From NCBI GenBank assembly GCA_024663395.1, contig JANFAH010000039.1:171501-235500 (forward strand): a DNA stretch of 64,000 nucleotides, given 5' to 3'. Position numbers and translations under genes: made by a program. Below, one piece after another: positions 21,573 to 34,716 of the stretch (its first letter is position 1; the number at the start of each line of letters is the position of its first letter). The notes beneath the pieces were generated by a model. The model was not told the DNA's origin and ran no database searches. It saw nothing but the letters and a program-made list of their open reading frames with translations. The stretch is from Pisolithus tinctorius (lineage: Eukaryota; Basidiomycota; Agaricomycetes; Boletales; Pisolithaceae).

Positions 21573-22943
21573 TTGGCCAGCCCCACTAACCCACTAGCAA
21601 GATATTGGTCTTTCTTGCAAAGTGTCTGCCCAACCACAACTCCAGGTCATGGTTCATTCCCCCCAGCCACATCAGCTGACCCCACTGCCAGGACATCATC
21701 CCTTCCCCCAGCCATGTCAGCTGGCCCCACTTCCAGGTCACTAATCTATCCCATAGCTGGTTTGGCCAACCCCACTTCCAGGTCACTAACCTATCCCATA
21801 GCTGTGTCAGCTGACACCACTTCCAGGTCACTAATTCATCCCATAGCTGTGTTGGCCAACCCCACTTCCAGGTCACTAATCTATCCCATAGCTGTGTTGG
21901 CTGACCCCACTTCCAGGTCACTAATTCATCCCATAGCTGTGTTGGCCAACCCCACTTCCAGGTCACTAATCTATCCCATAGCTGTGTTGGCTGACCCCAC
22001 TTCTAGGTCACTAATTCATCTCATAGCTGGGTCGGCCGACCCCACTTCTAGGACACTAATCTATCCCATAGCTGTGTCAGCTGACCCCATTTCCAGGACA
22101 CTAACCTATCCCATAGCTGCATTGGCCGACCCCACTTCTAGGACACGAATCTATCTCATAGCTGTGTTGGCTGACCCCACTTCTAGGACACTAATCTATC
22201 TCATAGCTGCATCGGCCAACCCCACTTCTAGGACACTAATTCATCCCATAGCTGTGTCGGCTGACCCCACTTCCAGGACACTAACCTATCCCATAGCTGC
22301 ATCGGCCGACCCCACTTCTAGGACACTAATCTATCTCATAGCTGTGTCAGCCGACCCCACTTCTAGGGCACTAATTCATCCCATAGCTGTGTCAGCTGAC
22401 CCCACTTCCAGGACACTAACCTATCCCATAGCTGCATTGGCCGACCCCACTTCTAGGACACTAATCTATCTCATAGCTGTGTCAGCCGACCCCACTTCTA
22501 GGACACTAATCTATCTCATAGCTGCATCGGCCGACCCCACTTTTAGGGCACTAATTCATCCCATAGCTGTGTCGGCTGACCCCACTTCCAGGACACTAAC
22601 CTATCCCATAGCTGCATCGGCCAACCCCACTTCTAGGACACTAATCTATCTCATAGCTGTGTCGGCCAACCCCACTTCTAGGACACTAATTCATCCCATA
22701 GCTGTGTCGGCCGACCCCACTTCCAGGACACTAATTCATCCCATAGCTGCATCAGCCAACCTCACTTCCAGGTCATCAATCCATCCTATAGTCATGTCAG
22801 CTGACCCCACTTCCAGGGAAGTTGATCCATCATCCTGTGACATAGGCCGACCCCACCTTCACAGTCCGGCCTACCCAACCCTAGGGACCACTGGCCGATG
22901 TCGGTTAGTCCCAGTTTCAGGACGAAATGTACATGTCGGATGA
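21573..22943 (+). repeat. 45-bp minisatellite, about 24 copies, open as a 456-codon frame
   Basis: From about 21717 to 22800 a 45-bp unit repeats about 24 times, encoding 15-residue units such as SADPTSRTLIYPIAV in the plus frame. Units vary at defined sites (L/S, D/N, IY/IH/TY, PIA/LIA), and blocks of three or four units recur, a higher-order structure. The period is a multiple of three, so frames stay open: 456 codons on plus and 126 on minus. No signal peptide or domain is seen and the N-terminal part is low-complexity. I regard coding as unproven. The array edge overlaps the 3' end of the minus-strand gene at 22917. Confidence 0.75.
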
Positions 22944-24023
22944 CCCACTTTTAGGACTACAAGTGACTGAATCATGTGCCATGGGTTGAGCATGACGATG
23001 GGGAATGGTTGCGAAGTCAAGTGATAACCAACCATGGTTGTTTAGGGAGCAGACTTGGGACCTGCAAGCAAAGGGGGGATGATATGTTTCTTCACAGGAG
23101 ATGAAATGAAAACTGCAGGATTTGTATTTAAGGAGCGCTTGGATTTGCTTGGGGGAGAAGGTGTGATTGCGGAGCCCAGCAGTGTTGATCATTGCATGGT
23201 GGCGCAGCGTTAGTGATGGGTAGGCACAGAACAAGGAGTTGGCAGAGAAGAAGTTCATGACAGCAGTTGAATGGAACTGAAAAATTGGAGACAATGCAGA
23301 TGTGGTTTTGGAGACAATGACGTCAATGTGTTTGTGTCCATTGCCGAAGGTGGAGACAGTGAAGATGGTCGAGGGGGGGTAGTCACCATCGCTGGAGTTG
23401 CATTGGCTGACAAGGTGATAGTCTTGCTTTTGGAGGAGGTTGTAAAGTTGTGTGCTGCTGTTTCGAGCAACATATATATCGAGGTTGGATGGAGCCCAGT
23501 TGCATGCATTTGCAGGGAGGATCATGCGAAGTGCAGCTGATCCAGATATGACAGCATCGCATGCCGATAGCATGTTAGTAATGATTTCAGTGCTAGGGAA
23601 GAATGGGCTGCAGGTGGTTTGCAGACAGTGTTTTAAATACCACTGGATGCAGTTTGCATTGGTGGTTGATGTTGCAGCAAAGGTAATTAAGTCTCTTATA
23701 TTGCAGTGTTCAAGAACGAGTTGTAGGAGGTCCATGTGACTGAAGAGAGGGAATTCACACGGGGGAGGAGGGGGGGATGACATGTCGAGTTCTGTTCGGT
23801 GAGATGGTTTTTGATCTTTTTGAATAAAGCTCATAACCGATGTTGTCATAGTTTGGGATAGGGGATGGCAGCATGCCATGGGAGCAGTGCGATATTTGTA
23901 AAAGGTAAACGTCAGCATAGGAGGATGATGATGTTTGATGATGAAGTATGACGAAGAAAATGTCTTTTTGAAGAGCATAGGGGGGGGGGGGGGGGGGTTA
24001 ATTCTGTGGGGTATGCTTGTCAT
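22917..24023 (-). CDS. F-box-like / nucleotidyltransferase-like Agaricomycete protein
   Basis: An open minus-strand frame of 368 codons. The likely start is internal, because the N-terminus overlaps an 18-G tract (23980-23997) that reads as a proline run. The conserved part begins at about residue 83 (FPLFSHMDLLQLVLEHCNIRDLITFAA, an F-box-like helix pair). It continues through SGSAALRMIL...SNLDIYV, reminiscent of the Gly-Ser...Asp-x-Asp core of nucleotidyltransferases, to FQFHSTAVMNFF and CAYPSLTLRHH, words that recur in a large family of uncharacterised Agaricomycete proteins. It probably acts inside the cell; the function is unknown. No stop codon interrupts it. The 3' end abuts the minisatellite. 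Confidence 0.55.
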   Translation of the reverse strand: MTSIPHRINPPPPPPMLFKKTFSSSYFIIKHHHPPMLTFTFYKYRTAPMACCHPLSQTMTTSVMSFIQKDQKPSHRTELDMSSPPPPPCEFPLFSHMDLLQLVLEHCNIRDLITFAATSTTNANCIQWYLKHCLQTTCSPFFPSTEIITNMLSACDAVISGSAALRMILPANACNWAPSNLDIYVARNSSTQLYNLLQKQDYHLVSQCNSSDGDYPPSTIFTVSTFGNGHKHIDVIVSKTTSALSPIFQFHSTAVMNFFSANSLFCAYPSLTLRHHAMINTAGLRNHTFSPKQIQALLKYKSCSFHFISCEETYHPPFACRSQVCSLNNHGWLSLDFATIPHRHAQPMAHDSVTCSPKSGSSDMYISS

Positions 24024-24050
24024 CAGAGGGAATGCTTGGGATTAAGTTAT

Positions 24051-24410
24051 TCAATCTGAGGGATGGTTAGACGATGTTGCAGGGAGGTGAATGTGGTAAT
24101 ACAAAGTGAGGGCTTCAAGTATGGGATCCAGATTGTTTTCAGGCCAAAGGTGAATGGGGTGGTTGTGGGGCCCCATGCGAATAAATAGATATGAGGCTTG
24201 AGAGTGGTCGTGTTGGTGACAATGATGATCGAATATGATGTGGAAGTGGTAGTTGTTTATGTGGACATTGGTTTCACAGAGAATGCTGCCAACTGGGAAG
24301 ACATTATCCCATACTAGGATTTCAATGTCGTTGTCTAGGCTTTTGAATGATACTACATGTTGTCCACTGCTGTCATGCAGGGAGAGGTAAAAGGTGAGAA
24401 TGGGGGGCAT
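24051..24410 (-). CDS. Hypothetical protein, 119 residues
   Basis: An open frame starting MPPILTFYLSLHDSSGQ, 28 bp upstream of the preceding minus-strand gene frame. It is histidine-rich in the middle (FDHHCHQHDH) and has alternating hydrophobic residues suggesting beta strands. No family is recognised. It may be a small gene or a leftover exon of a larger one. Confidence 0.3.
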   Translation of the reverse strand: MPPILTFYLSLHDSSGQHVVSFKSLDNDIEILVWDNVFPVGSILCETNVHINNYHFHIIFDHHCHQHDHSQASYLFIRMGPHNHPIHLWPENNLDPILEALTLYYHIHLPATSSNHPSD

Positions 24411-25179
24411 GGGCAGTGATGGGATGAGCGAGGCATGTTTCCATTTCTTTTTATATTTGTGTCGGCCATGTCACAACAGAGCGATGTGGTGTCGGAGGAA
24501 CAGTGAAGTCAGAGCAGGTGATGACAAGGTTGCTGCTGACGTACTCTGAAAAAGTCGATGACAGGGTTATTACAGAGAGGTCGAGGTGCAATTTAAGTAA
24601 GGAGTTGAAGGCGAGAATATAAATCCGTGAATCTGCTGACGTTTTTTCAAGGGGTCACGTGTCTAAGCTGTCAAGCAACTCTATCTCAATAGTACGAGAG
24701 TAAGGACATACAGTGCTCTCGGTTGTAGGGATGGGCCATTGGCACTTTAGGCACTGGTCTTAGGCAGCATCTCTGGTCTTTCAGATAAAGTATTTCTGAC
24801 ATGAATAATGTATCTAAGAGACACACTATTTGACAATCAACATCATGTGCATAAGCAAATGCATCTAGGGGCATCCGGGGCAATGACAGCGATATTACGG
24901 AGAAGTTGAGGCGCGAATGGTCTTTTTTGCTTGTCATCAAAGAAAGAGGAGGTAATAGAAAGAGAGTTTGTAAATCCAGAAGTGTAGAATTGGGAGCACA
25001 CCAGGGGAAGTAACAAATATTGTTGTGGTGTTCAGCATTTGGAAATCATCTATATTAAATTTGGGGGGGAGTAACTATGATGCGATGCTTGTGTCTGTTG
25101 ATGAATGAAAATCTGTTGTAGAGGTAGTATTGGGAAATTGAAAAAGATCATCAATGACGTAACGTGTATTAAGAGAGTT
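24411..25179. other. Intergenic, nothing recognised
   Basis: Mixed-composition sequence with only short frames. No gene or repeat is supported. Confidence 0.4.
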
Positions 25180-26401
25180 CTAAATTGCGAGTCCTGTGAT
25201 TTCTACTCCACTGTCGTTGTTCTGCTCTGGATCGAGGAGATATGGGTCTTGGAGAAGATAGACCGCTTCGAGCTCAAACTGTGCCTTGGAAATAGTCCAC
25301 CGCCCATTTTCATCCTTTTGATGATAGCAATTGAGATGAGTTTCCAGTAAAACAAGTGCATGTTTCTGGAGATGGGAAATGTCTAGTTTCGTCATTGCAC
25401 TTTTGCTCTTTAGGATTTCCCATGCGTCGTAAATAGAGCTGAAGAGGACAGTCTATGATGTGGGTGAGAATGGGTAGGATTTTTTGGGTGGAGAAACGCA
25501 CAGCACCCCTGTTTCTGGGACTTTGCCATTGGATGGCTTGGCGGAGGCCATGGTCAAACTCGTTTATTGCTGCCGATGATGTGAATGAATGTTACGGTAT
25601 GTTTAGGTATATAAAAGGAGGACTTACGGAGCTTGGGGGAGGAGAATTCTGATAGTAAGTGGTTTGTGTATTGACCGAGTTTTGAAGACAAAGTAAGAAT
25701 TGTGACAGAACATTGGTTGTCCGGAGCACCGTTTTTCATGAACCATGTGCTTGTGATATGACTGAGTATCCAGATGTTGATGGGTTCATTCGAACTTGGA
25801 TTGCAGAGGACTTTACTGCAGTCTTCATAAGGGTCAGTTGTGCCCCAGGTTGCGGTGGGTAGGATGCGACTGAGCATGAATGTGTTGGCATCATCATTGC
25901 AATATGTGGAGTGTTTTAATATGGTTTAGGGTGGTAATGGTTAGTTGTGATGGTCATGGGTACCTGCAGATACTTACTTCAGCAGTTGAGCAGGACATGT
26001 AGATACGCGGTTGATGTTGAAAGAGCAAGGTTCCGGTGCAGGGCCTAATGCACCAATGGTACTTGTCATCACCGTGGAAGGCTGTAGCATGTTGTTCTGT
26101 TGGGGGGGGAAAGAGTCCTGTAATTGGGAGGCAACGGTTTGACGGGGTGAGGTTACATCGGTAGAAACCGATGTACTTGTACTAGGGAGGGTGTCCATCA
26201 ATGGGGTGGAGGTCTGGTCAGGTTCATTGTTGGAGGTGCGCTCACAGGGGATGGGTTCTGCCAGATTGGATACAGTTGTCGTCATGGAGGCAGCTGCAAC
26301 TGTTTGTTGACTGGTGGCCTCTGAACTTGAGCCAGCTGTCCGTGTTCATTTTGGCGCAGAGACTTCTTTGGATTGAGACATGTCTCGTTTGGGAGCCATC
26401 A
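25180..26401 (-). pseudogene. Broken copy of an Agaricomycete multi-copy protein of unknown function
   Basis: The reading starts at 26401 (MAPKRDMSQSKEVSAPK). After a TGA at about 26350 in that frame it continues through SSSEATSQQTV to ...CPAQLL. An intron (25977-25870, GTAAGT...CTCAG) joins in frame to NRILPTATWGTTDPYEDCSK. Later pieces, FDHGLRQAIQWQSPRNRG, THIIDCPLQLYLRRMG, FPSPETCTCF and LLQDPYLLDPEQNNDSGVEI, lie in different frames. At least two frameshifts or small deletions have therefore occurred. I recognise the pattern as a family recurrent in mushroom genomes, often near transposons, but know no function. Confidence 0.5.
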
Positions 26402-27073
26402 TGGGAGAGATCGATGTGACGACATGTGGGTGAGTGGTAGGAAAGATTACGTGGCTATGCCATTTGTGCATTCTCAAATGTTTGGAATATTTGAGGAATG
26501 CATGGGGAAAGCAATCTTTGGGGATAAGGAGACTTTGTGGGGCATGAATAGGAGTTTGGAGTACTGGGAGCGATGGAAGGAAACAGATGATTATGGAAGT
26601 GATGGTTACATTTGTGAAAATCACACAGGGGATGCTCGTAGTTAATGACAGGAATAGTATTTTGTGACAATTATTTGGCAAAAAAGGGAGTCTATGATTC
26701 TATATGATTTTTCATGTTTACAGTGCAAAAGCTAACATAATGTTGGGGAGGTGTGCGAGATGGAACTAGTTAACTGTCACATGGGATCTGTATTAATTGG
26801 CATGAATGCGGCGGAATGGCAGCGAACTAGATGTGACATCGATGCCAGGTTCTGCACCTGCATGGTTGGTTCAGACGCATGAACGCAAGGAAGTTCATCA
26901 GATGTTTGATTGGTTCACATGTGTCTGACTTCTGTACCAGTGGACGGTGTCGATGGGGTGTTGGTAGGCTGTGGATACATATCAATTGTTTGTCATAGGT
27001 GGGAGGGAAGGTTATGTGCCTGTAAAGGATGGGCAGACTGGAGGCAGAGGATTTGTTTGCATGTTGAAAAGAC
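26402..27073. other. Intergenic, nothing recognised
   Basis: Only short frames in both directions. No supported gene or repeat. Confidence 0.35.
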
Positions 27074-27683
27074 ATGGAGGTGGGTTCAGGCAGCATGGGT
27101 CCAAACAACAATGAGATCAAATTCTGCATCAATTTCAACGAAATCTCCACACAACAGCAGAACTTCGTGGATTGGTGTTATATTGCTGCCTTGCTGCCTT
27201 TCCAAGATTTCAAGAGGCCCAGTCTATTCCCATGGGTACTCTGGGAGTCTTGGATTGTGAATATTCTGAGCACTGACATTGCACGTCGGGGTGATACGCT
27301 GTGCTTGAGACTCTTGTGGATCGAACAGGCACTTAGCAATATGTTTCAGTATCTTAATTCAGAATCAGAATCAACAGTAAGAATCGCAATACCTTCGTAA
27401 AGACCTTTCTTTGCATGTGCAGGTGGAGGCAGAATTGAATAGATGGGAGCGGAATTTTGAGGACATGGCTGGCGAAATTGGCAGCAAGATTCAGTCAATT
27501 GATTTGATTCCACCATGCAGCCATGTTGCCCATACTGCTGATCGACAGGCTCTGCACAGTGTATGCTGCTCTCGCACAGTCTCTGCAAGCATGATTAACA
27601 TGGGAGACAAGAGGACTGTTTTGAAAACCCACCCATTCCAATTTCTGAAGTCACTGATGCAAAATTTATCAAGAAATCCATAG
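27074..27683 (+). CDS. Hypothetical two-exon gene
   Basis: Exon 1 contains FVDWCYIAALLPFQDFKRPS and IARRGDTLCLRLLWIEQALS and ends ...NSESEST at a GTAAGA donor. The acceptor TGTGCAG leads in frame into VEAELNRWERNFEDMAGEIG. The second exon ends ...KTHPFQFLKSLMQN. Amphipathic helices and a clean intron support a real gene or fragment. I recognise no domain. It lies just beyond the C-terminal end of the Helitron and could be captured cargo. Confidence 0.35.
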
Positions 27684-28110
27684 ATGCGGACTGACACTGG
27701 ATACAGCGCATCACACAGTTCCAGAATAGGTAAGGTCTTGTAGACGAGTAAGTGTGAGCGTCTTCAATCAGGTGCATTTGGATGCTGAGCAATGGATGCC
27801 CATTCAATCATGTGGGAAAGGGAGGTTGGGAAGCATTCCCATTGTTGAAGTTCGAGAACAGGTATGCGATTCTGTATGATGGTTTGAAGGTCTTCCAACC
27901 ACAGGTCAGCGCTGAGTAAGTGATTAGGTGACAGTAAGAAAGACATGAGGGGAGAGAAGACTGAAACCGGGGTGTAGAAACCGAGCCTACGTTGGTTTTT
28001 AAATTGATGGCCACTGCGCTGGGGTTATTAAAGGAAATAGGGGGATCTCGAAGGCTTCAGATGTGTAGGTGTTAGTATGATGTAGGCAACAATGTCAGCA
28101 TGGACTTGAG
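27684..28110. other. Intergenic, possible Helitron 3' flank
   Basis: No gene is supported. Helitron 3' ends usually carry a short hairpin and CTRR. I did not identify a convincing one here. Confidence 0.3.
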
Positions 28111-31100
28111 TCACCATTCCATGTAAGATGTGGTTGTGGCGGCATCAAGTTTTGCGAGGCATTCTAACTTGTCTCGGAGATCGTGTTGCAGACGACCTAG
28201 AGCACATTGGGGTGAGAACATCCATAATATAGCAAGACTGGACAGTGAACAAGCATGGGACAACATGACATATGCATGTTGTACACCTCTGGCACTGGCC
28301 AAGTCGACGATAACCTTGTCTAGTGTTGTCCCTTGTGCTTTGTAATCTGTGAAGGCCCAACCAGGGACTACAGGAACCTGCTGACACATGATGCAGAATT
28401 TGCCCACATGCTCTGAGAAATAGGAGAATGTACATGGTTGAGGAAACACTGCGATGATGTGAGCCTCCTCTCCTGGTAATTGTAGTGTAGATGCAGGTAT
28501 GGTGATGTATACACAACGGATGATGCGTCTCCCCTGTATCGAACCAAAGACGATGTTGTGGATGGTACCATGTGCTCCATTCATGACCTTTCCAGCTACT
28601 GAAAGATTCTCTGTTATGAAAACAGGCATTCCGGGGAATAAAGGAAGATGACCGAGGTAATCTTTTGACTCCTTGGGACAAACCAAGGCCAAACAGTCGT
28701 CCTCTTCACCACTGAGGCATTGACCATCACAAAAGTGTTCTGTGTAATAATATTGAAATGACAGACCATTTGTATGAGCATATGACCTGGCCATTTCCTC
28801 GTTCCAACAGTCTCGCAGTTGTTGTTCACCAAAAATGATCGGAGTGTTGGAAAATTTCAGGAACTCCTCCTTGCAATTCCTATGTAATTCCAGAAGTTGT
28901 CTTTGCTGCAGATGGTGCCAATCAGAAAGAGGGGAGGTCAATGTAGCAGAAGCAGAACCCAATCTTATATGCCCGAGCATATCAACAAAGGTGGGATCAG
29001 TTTTGGCATGTTTGTTCTGAACAAGCTGAACGATGTGAGTTAATGACCTCCATAGGAATGTGCCAAACAGTCGACATTGAGTCTTCACAGTTTCAAATGA
29101 ACATCTGGATAGGTTATTGACAACTGTGTGTGAATACAAAGTGGTGCCGTTCACAGGTTGAAGTTGTGCCATATCACCCACAAAGATTACGTTGATACCC
29201 CTGAAGGGCAAGTCCTTTTTACCTTGCTCCCCAGCCTTTGCAAGACTGATTCAATTTGCAATATCGGACAGTAATTCTGCAGAAACCATGGAAACTTCAT
29301 CCAAAACCAGATACAAGACATCATGCCATATGTCTTGTAATTCATCCATGTCAACGTTGCGCTCATCATTACTACGCTGTTGTCTCCTTTTTTCTTTTGT
29401 GAGGGAACGCATATTCATGAGGGTGAGTGCATGGATTGTGAAGCCATCGATAATGCAAGTGGCACTACCAGTCGGTGCACTCAATAGAATCTCATGGGAC
29501 TGCCCTTGTTGTGCAAAGGCATCTACTATAGCTCGTATAATGTGACTCTTCCCTGACCCACCAATTCCTGTGAGGAACATCAAGATTTGCTCTGGGTTGT
29601 TCCGGAGCATGTGTTCAGTTATAATCGTAAAGGCATGTCTCTGTTCAGCATTGTCTTGTAAGGACCATTTCTCAATTATACTTGTTAAAAAGGTATCTGC
29701 TTGAGAGCACTCATCCTCAGGGTCCAAAGAAATGTGCAGAGATTGTAGGGTGGTTACAGAGATAGCAGGTGTGTAGTCCTCAGGGCCAATACGTGAATGT
29801 TTGCGATTTTCTGACTGCTGGCAGTCCTCGGTATGATCTCCTTCGCATGTACACCGTGGCCATTTACATTTGCGCTGAGAATTCATGTATGTATTATGAA
29901 GTGCGATCTGACTTTCCATGTCAATACTGACCTCTATCATGCGCCCTTCAGCTGTGTGAGGAAGCTCTTTTTCTCTCTGTTGATTATGAAGTGCGCGCGA
30001 CATCGCAATAATGTCTATTTCATCCTGTGGTATCATAGGTTTCGTAGAATCACCACCATCCTCACAAACCAGTGATTGCAAATCCTCCTCAAGCATGTGA
30101 TCCAAGTCGGAATCCAAAATCAACGCTTCCTTCAAGAGCTCAACATCATGTTCACTGGAATGTGGTGATGGAAAACCTGCAGTTGCCTTGGCAGGTACAC
30201 CCCTAGAATTGTAACCCTCATGCACGACATCCTTGGCATCTTTGCACTCCAATTCAATCATGAAATTGGATATCATCCGAGATGTTGTCTCAGGAAATTG
30301 GAAGGCATCGAAAGCCTCAGTCCAGCATGTATAATCTTGCAACAAATCAGACAGTTTACACCATGGGTGGAATAGAAGTAATATGGCATGGCAGAATTCC
30401 TCCATCCAGAAATCAGATCTCCGGGGTAACGGTATGGAGTTGCCTATGAGAATGGGCACCACGAATGTGTTACAGATGCAGAGCTTGTGTGTATAATACT
30501 GGGGATGCATATCATCCACAAACAGCTCCCAGAGTCTGTGAGAGTACGCAGGATGTTCAGTAGCAGAGACCACACCGCCATGCCTGCCCTCTGTGTGTTT
30601 ATCATGTCCACCTTCATGGCTGCTTGCCATACGTCTTACCTTCATGGTTTGTTCCAGAAATTGCCATAGGCACATGTCATTGAAAGGAGGAATAGGAGGG
30701 CGCATTAAATAGTCCTGTGTTTCAGACACCACAGAGAGTGAGCTCTCAGAAGCATGCGCAGTACAGGTGGATCCCCAAACATTTCCAGGACAATTGTGAA
30801 AAGATGATCCATTGCAAGTGCAATCACAATCTATGTGAAGCTCATGGGCAATAGCGATGTCTACGAACTCATGAAAACGCACAGTGTGGAATTCATGACC
30901 TGTATAATAATCCCCACCACTGATTAAATAACTCATAACCTGTTGATGGGAGACCTCACGTCTGCCCATCATGGCATTAACTGTTTTTGTGAGCAGATTT
31001 CTTTTGTGCACAGAGGCCAATGTCTCCAAGTCATTGATGAAATGCTTATGGTGACTCTCAATTGCTGCACGAATAGCCTGCAGACCAACATGTACCTGTA

Positions 31101-33892
31101 AATCATTCTTGGTAATGTAATCACTAACGTAGTAAGTCAATGCCTTTGCAGTGACACCTGAACCAATAAACTTCACGTCCATGTTGCCTTGCAGAAGAAA
31201 CAAAACAATATCATTATAATTGTTTATATGTGGATGAAGCCAACGAAGAAGAATGGACTGTGTATCAGGATTGATGTAGGATTGAGCATGAATGGTCCCA
31301 TCGATTTGCATTCAACAATTCTTGTCACCAGCTTGTTCTCCAGGATGAAGATGTTTAAAACAAGTGGATGTATGTTCATGCCAATTACACTCAATAGCCA
31401 AACGTTCTATGAAGTCAGCAAATGCGAGCTCAAAAACACCATCCTCCATCTCCGCAATTTGAGGTGGCAATTGAAGATGGGGATCTGGCATGTCATCTCG
31501 CTGGGCAGGTTTGGGAGGATTCAGTATGAGTGAATCAACGTTCTCTAATGTATCCTTCAGAAGCTCACATTTAATAAGATCCTCTAACCACCGGAAAAGC
31601 AAAGTCTCAAAGTGTTCATTGCCCAGCATCATCCAACACAAATGTTCCGGATTGGGATGACCTTCTACCCACAACAACATATGGCAGTGAAGCATACCAC
31701 ATCCCTGCGCTTCGACTGTTCCATAGTATCCGGTACATTTCCCAAACAAACTGATCCCATTATTGTATTTCACAATGATGTCTACAAAAGCATGGATGAT
31801 AACATCGAAAGCCTTTGCTGCAGTGGCAGCATGTGAAGCTACAAAAACTGCACAGTCATATGGAGGCAGCTGGCGCCATCGTGAAACATCCATCCCACCA
31901 TAGTGAGCGACAAGAATGTTGGTCAAATCATGCAGGTTCAAGGTGAGGAAAAATGCTGGAGTACCTAGACAACATGTCAGGGAATGGATTTCATTGTGAT
32001 GACACAACTTGTACCTGTCACTACCAGGTAACAACTGACAAATTACATTCAATTCTCAAAATAACTGTAAAGCTCTTTTCTTGCCAATGGAGTCCACCCT
32101 CACTTTTGGGTTCCTCTCCAATTTCTCTGCCAACGATGCAATGCCTTGCTCCGCTTCCCGAACATCACTGACGAGACTGTGACAGCGAGCAGATGGTATG
32201 CAAAAGGCAGTATTCTCACTTGCAGCACACTTTTGCAGAATATTCCAACATACAAAGGGAAACATAGCATCCAAAGCAAAGGGGGAGTCCACTTGCCACA
32301 ACATATTTTTAAGTTGTCACTGAAAAGAGATATGTTGGTCAGGTCGCCGAGCAGGATGATTGAAACCGCTGATACCCCAGGGGTCGAGATGTGGAAACAC
32401 TGCAGTTAAAAATGCAGGCGAGTTCTCATTCATCAACTCAGAACCTGCTTGACTGACTAAGAAACTTTTGTGGTTTAGCATGTGGGCCAGTGCAGCGGCC
32501 TTCATTGCATGATGAGATCGTTCTGAACAATCTCCATCAGTGTATGCAACTGTTTCAGTCACAAGATCTGCCGCCAATGAAGACCAATCAACATGAAGAT
32601 CTCCATCAGTTGTCTCGTCCCCATCTCGAAGATGGGTTATCTCTATCCCCTGCAGAACACCCATGTCGTCACTGCCATCAACCAACAATGCGAGATTTTC
32701 CAGACTAAACATGATCCCCCTCTTCATATACCATTCATTGTGTGATGTTAACCATTCAATAATACATCTCACCCTTGACCTACTAACCAGTACCGGAGGA
32801 AATTTCCGTAGCGACTCAGTCATTGGTCAAAATGCTCCGCCAGCAAACACCACGCAGACTGCCCCTCACAAATTGTTCTGAGAGGGCAGAAGAACATTTG
32901 ACAATGCAGATGGATCCTGTGGCAGAAGAGCAACATTTCCTCTGTTAAATCGCTGAGATGCTTCCTCAGGAACTCCCCCCCCGAATGGCTTTTGTTTGAT
33001 AATGATGTGTGACAACGGTAGCCTGACAAGCTGCAACAAGCATAAGCTCCAACAGGCTCGCTGCAAGAATACACTCCCGAATGTCATGCAGTAACCCATC
33101 ATGAGCATAATACTGAAAATTAGCAATGGCATCCTTCAGTTGTTGTGGCTTCCTTGCTGTTAATACTCTTCGACATGACGTGCACATCCGGACTTCAGTG
33201 ACATCAGACAGGCAATGCATCCCACGCGGACAAAGAATAGCCCTGCAATATTTCTCTATATTGTATGTCTGCAGGTGACAATCCACAGGTAACCAATCAT
33301 TCCTTAACACCGAAAGCATCTCCATAGAAGGATGAATATCTAAGAGTTCACCACACAGGTACATTTGTGCACAGACAGTGCAAACCTCCTCTAGAAGATT
33401 CAGTGGCGACATCCACTTCTGCCAATCACAGACAATGTCAAGTTTCTTGCTCACTGTTCTGATAGGTGGATAAGCATGGGACACCACTTCTCCCACTGTT
33501 ACTGTTCCCTCGTGCCAAGCCTGAGTTGCACTTCTTCGCCCAGCCCTAGTTTCTGCGACACTGCTCTCCAGCGAAGCAGCTGATTGCAATATGGGAGCAA
33601 GACAACTCCCTCACCGAGCATGTTTTAACTGTCGAAACACATATAATAACGTCATCGTAAAAGTAACAGTACATTCATGACTATGGAGAGCATCCACACA
33701 TGCCTGACAGCACAGACAATCGTGCAAAACCATGTTATGGTGCTCTGCAATGGATCTTAAATCCTTCACCACTAAGAAGGGATACTGCTCCACAAACTCC
33801 CAAACAGAGTTTGCACAACAGACCAGCAGAGACCCTTTAGGGTACACTGCCCCCTCGCAGAAATCAAACTGCACAGTCACATGCTCAAGCAT
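28111..33892 (-). pseudogene. Helitron Rep/helicase (RepHel), inactivated by TGA codons
   Basis: This is the rolling-circle transposase of a Helitron, nicking DNA with its Rep domain and unwinding with a PIF1-type helicase. From N- to C-terminus: cysteine-rich region (33892-32966), the Helitron N domain (ELMNENSPAFLTAVFPHLDP, near 32400), the HUH motif (GMLHCHMLLW, near 31690), the Tyr motif (YYVSDYITK, near 31130), Walker A (GIGGSGKSH, near 29560), Walker B (YLVLDEVSMV, near 29290), GINVIFVGDMAQLQPV, and the C-terminal helicase motif ending near 28111. The frame from 33132 to 28111 is unbroken except for TGA at 32866, 32827, 32317, 32056, 31312 and 29251; another lies at 33611. No TAA or TAG occurs. 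A run of eight C at about 32985 causes one frameshift. Each TGA sits where Arg fits. Confidence 0.9.
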
Positions 33893-34716
33893 GTACTCTC
33901 ACCAAATAAACTCATAACTGATAGTGCCATCATCACCGACCCTGGCGATGTTGATATACAAGCAGCACACGCTACTGTCCATGAAAACACACAATAATCA
34001 ATGTGCAACCTAGTCGTTGGAAGCACATCATCTCATGATGTCACACTTGTAACCCAAGATCCAATTCCCAGCCCCACCCGAACCCATGTGAGTGGAGTTA
34101 ATGACCCTAAATGCCTGAATGATCGTTGGCAACAAAGAGTTTACAGACCTGGCCTGACAGCATCCAGGAATATTCAGTTGTTTTTTGGGGGAATGCAAAA
34201 CATTTTCAGGTTTCATTTTCTCCCTAGTCCAGTGTGTCAATTAGCTCATAGAAATATACATAGAGTACTCACAATCTGTATTGATGAAGCCACAGCAGAC
34301 AGTGATTAACTGCCATGAGAGTGGTAGTATGCTTCATATATGGGTGAATATTCAGTGCCTGTGAACACAGCATGTGGCAACATTTCTCCAACACACTCAG
34401 ATTCATGTTTGATAGCATAAAACAACTAATGGCTGTGAGCCTTTGAACAGTTATTAGTAAAGGTACTTACCACTACAGCATGTTACACCTCAAGCTGACC
34501 TCTTTCCAGTTCCAGTCACCCAACACCTATGTCATCACATGCCTCACATTCCAGGTTATCACCCTGGTCATTGTCATCATCTGGGCCAGGGTCTGGATCT
34601 TGCAGCATCCATATACAGGAAGGTTGGTTGATGGACTTGAGGGGCTGTGCATTGCTATGCCTTGATTGCCTTGTTGTGTGTTTCCTTTGTCTCATTTCAC
34701 ATTTATCCTTGTATGG
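33893..34716. other. Intergenic, possible Helitron 5' flank
   Basis: A short open frame (34480-34665, MLHLKLTSFQFQSPN) has no recognised relatives. No Helitron 5' terminus (TC...) could be assigned. Confidence 0.3.

Noticed and set aside
21586..21966. 126-codon minus frame (MTWKWGWPTQLWDEL repeats)
   Set aside because: By-product of the 45-bp minisatellite.
23980..23997. Run of 18 G as a regulatory G-quadruplex
   Set aside because: A single homopolymer, also prone to sequencing error. Noted only as making the upstream start of the 22917-24023 gene unreliable.
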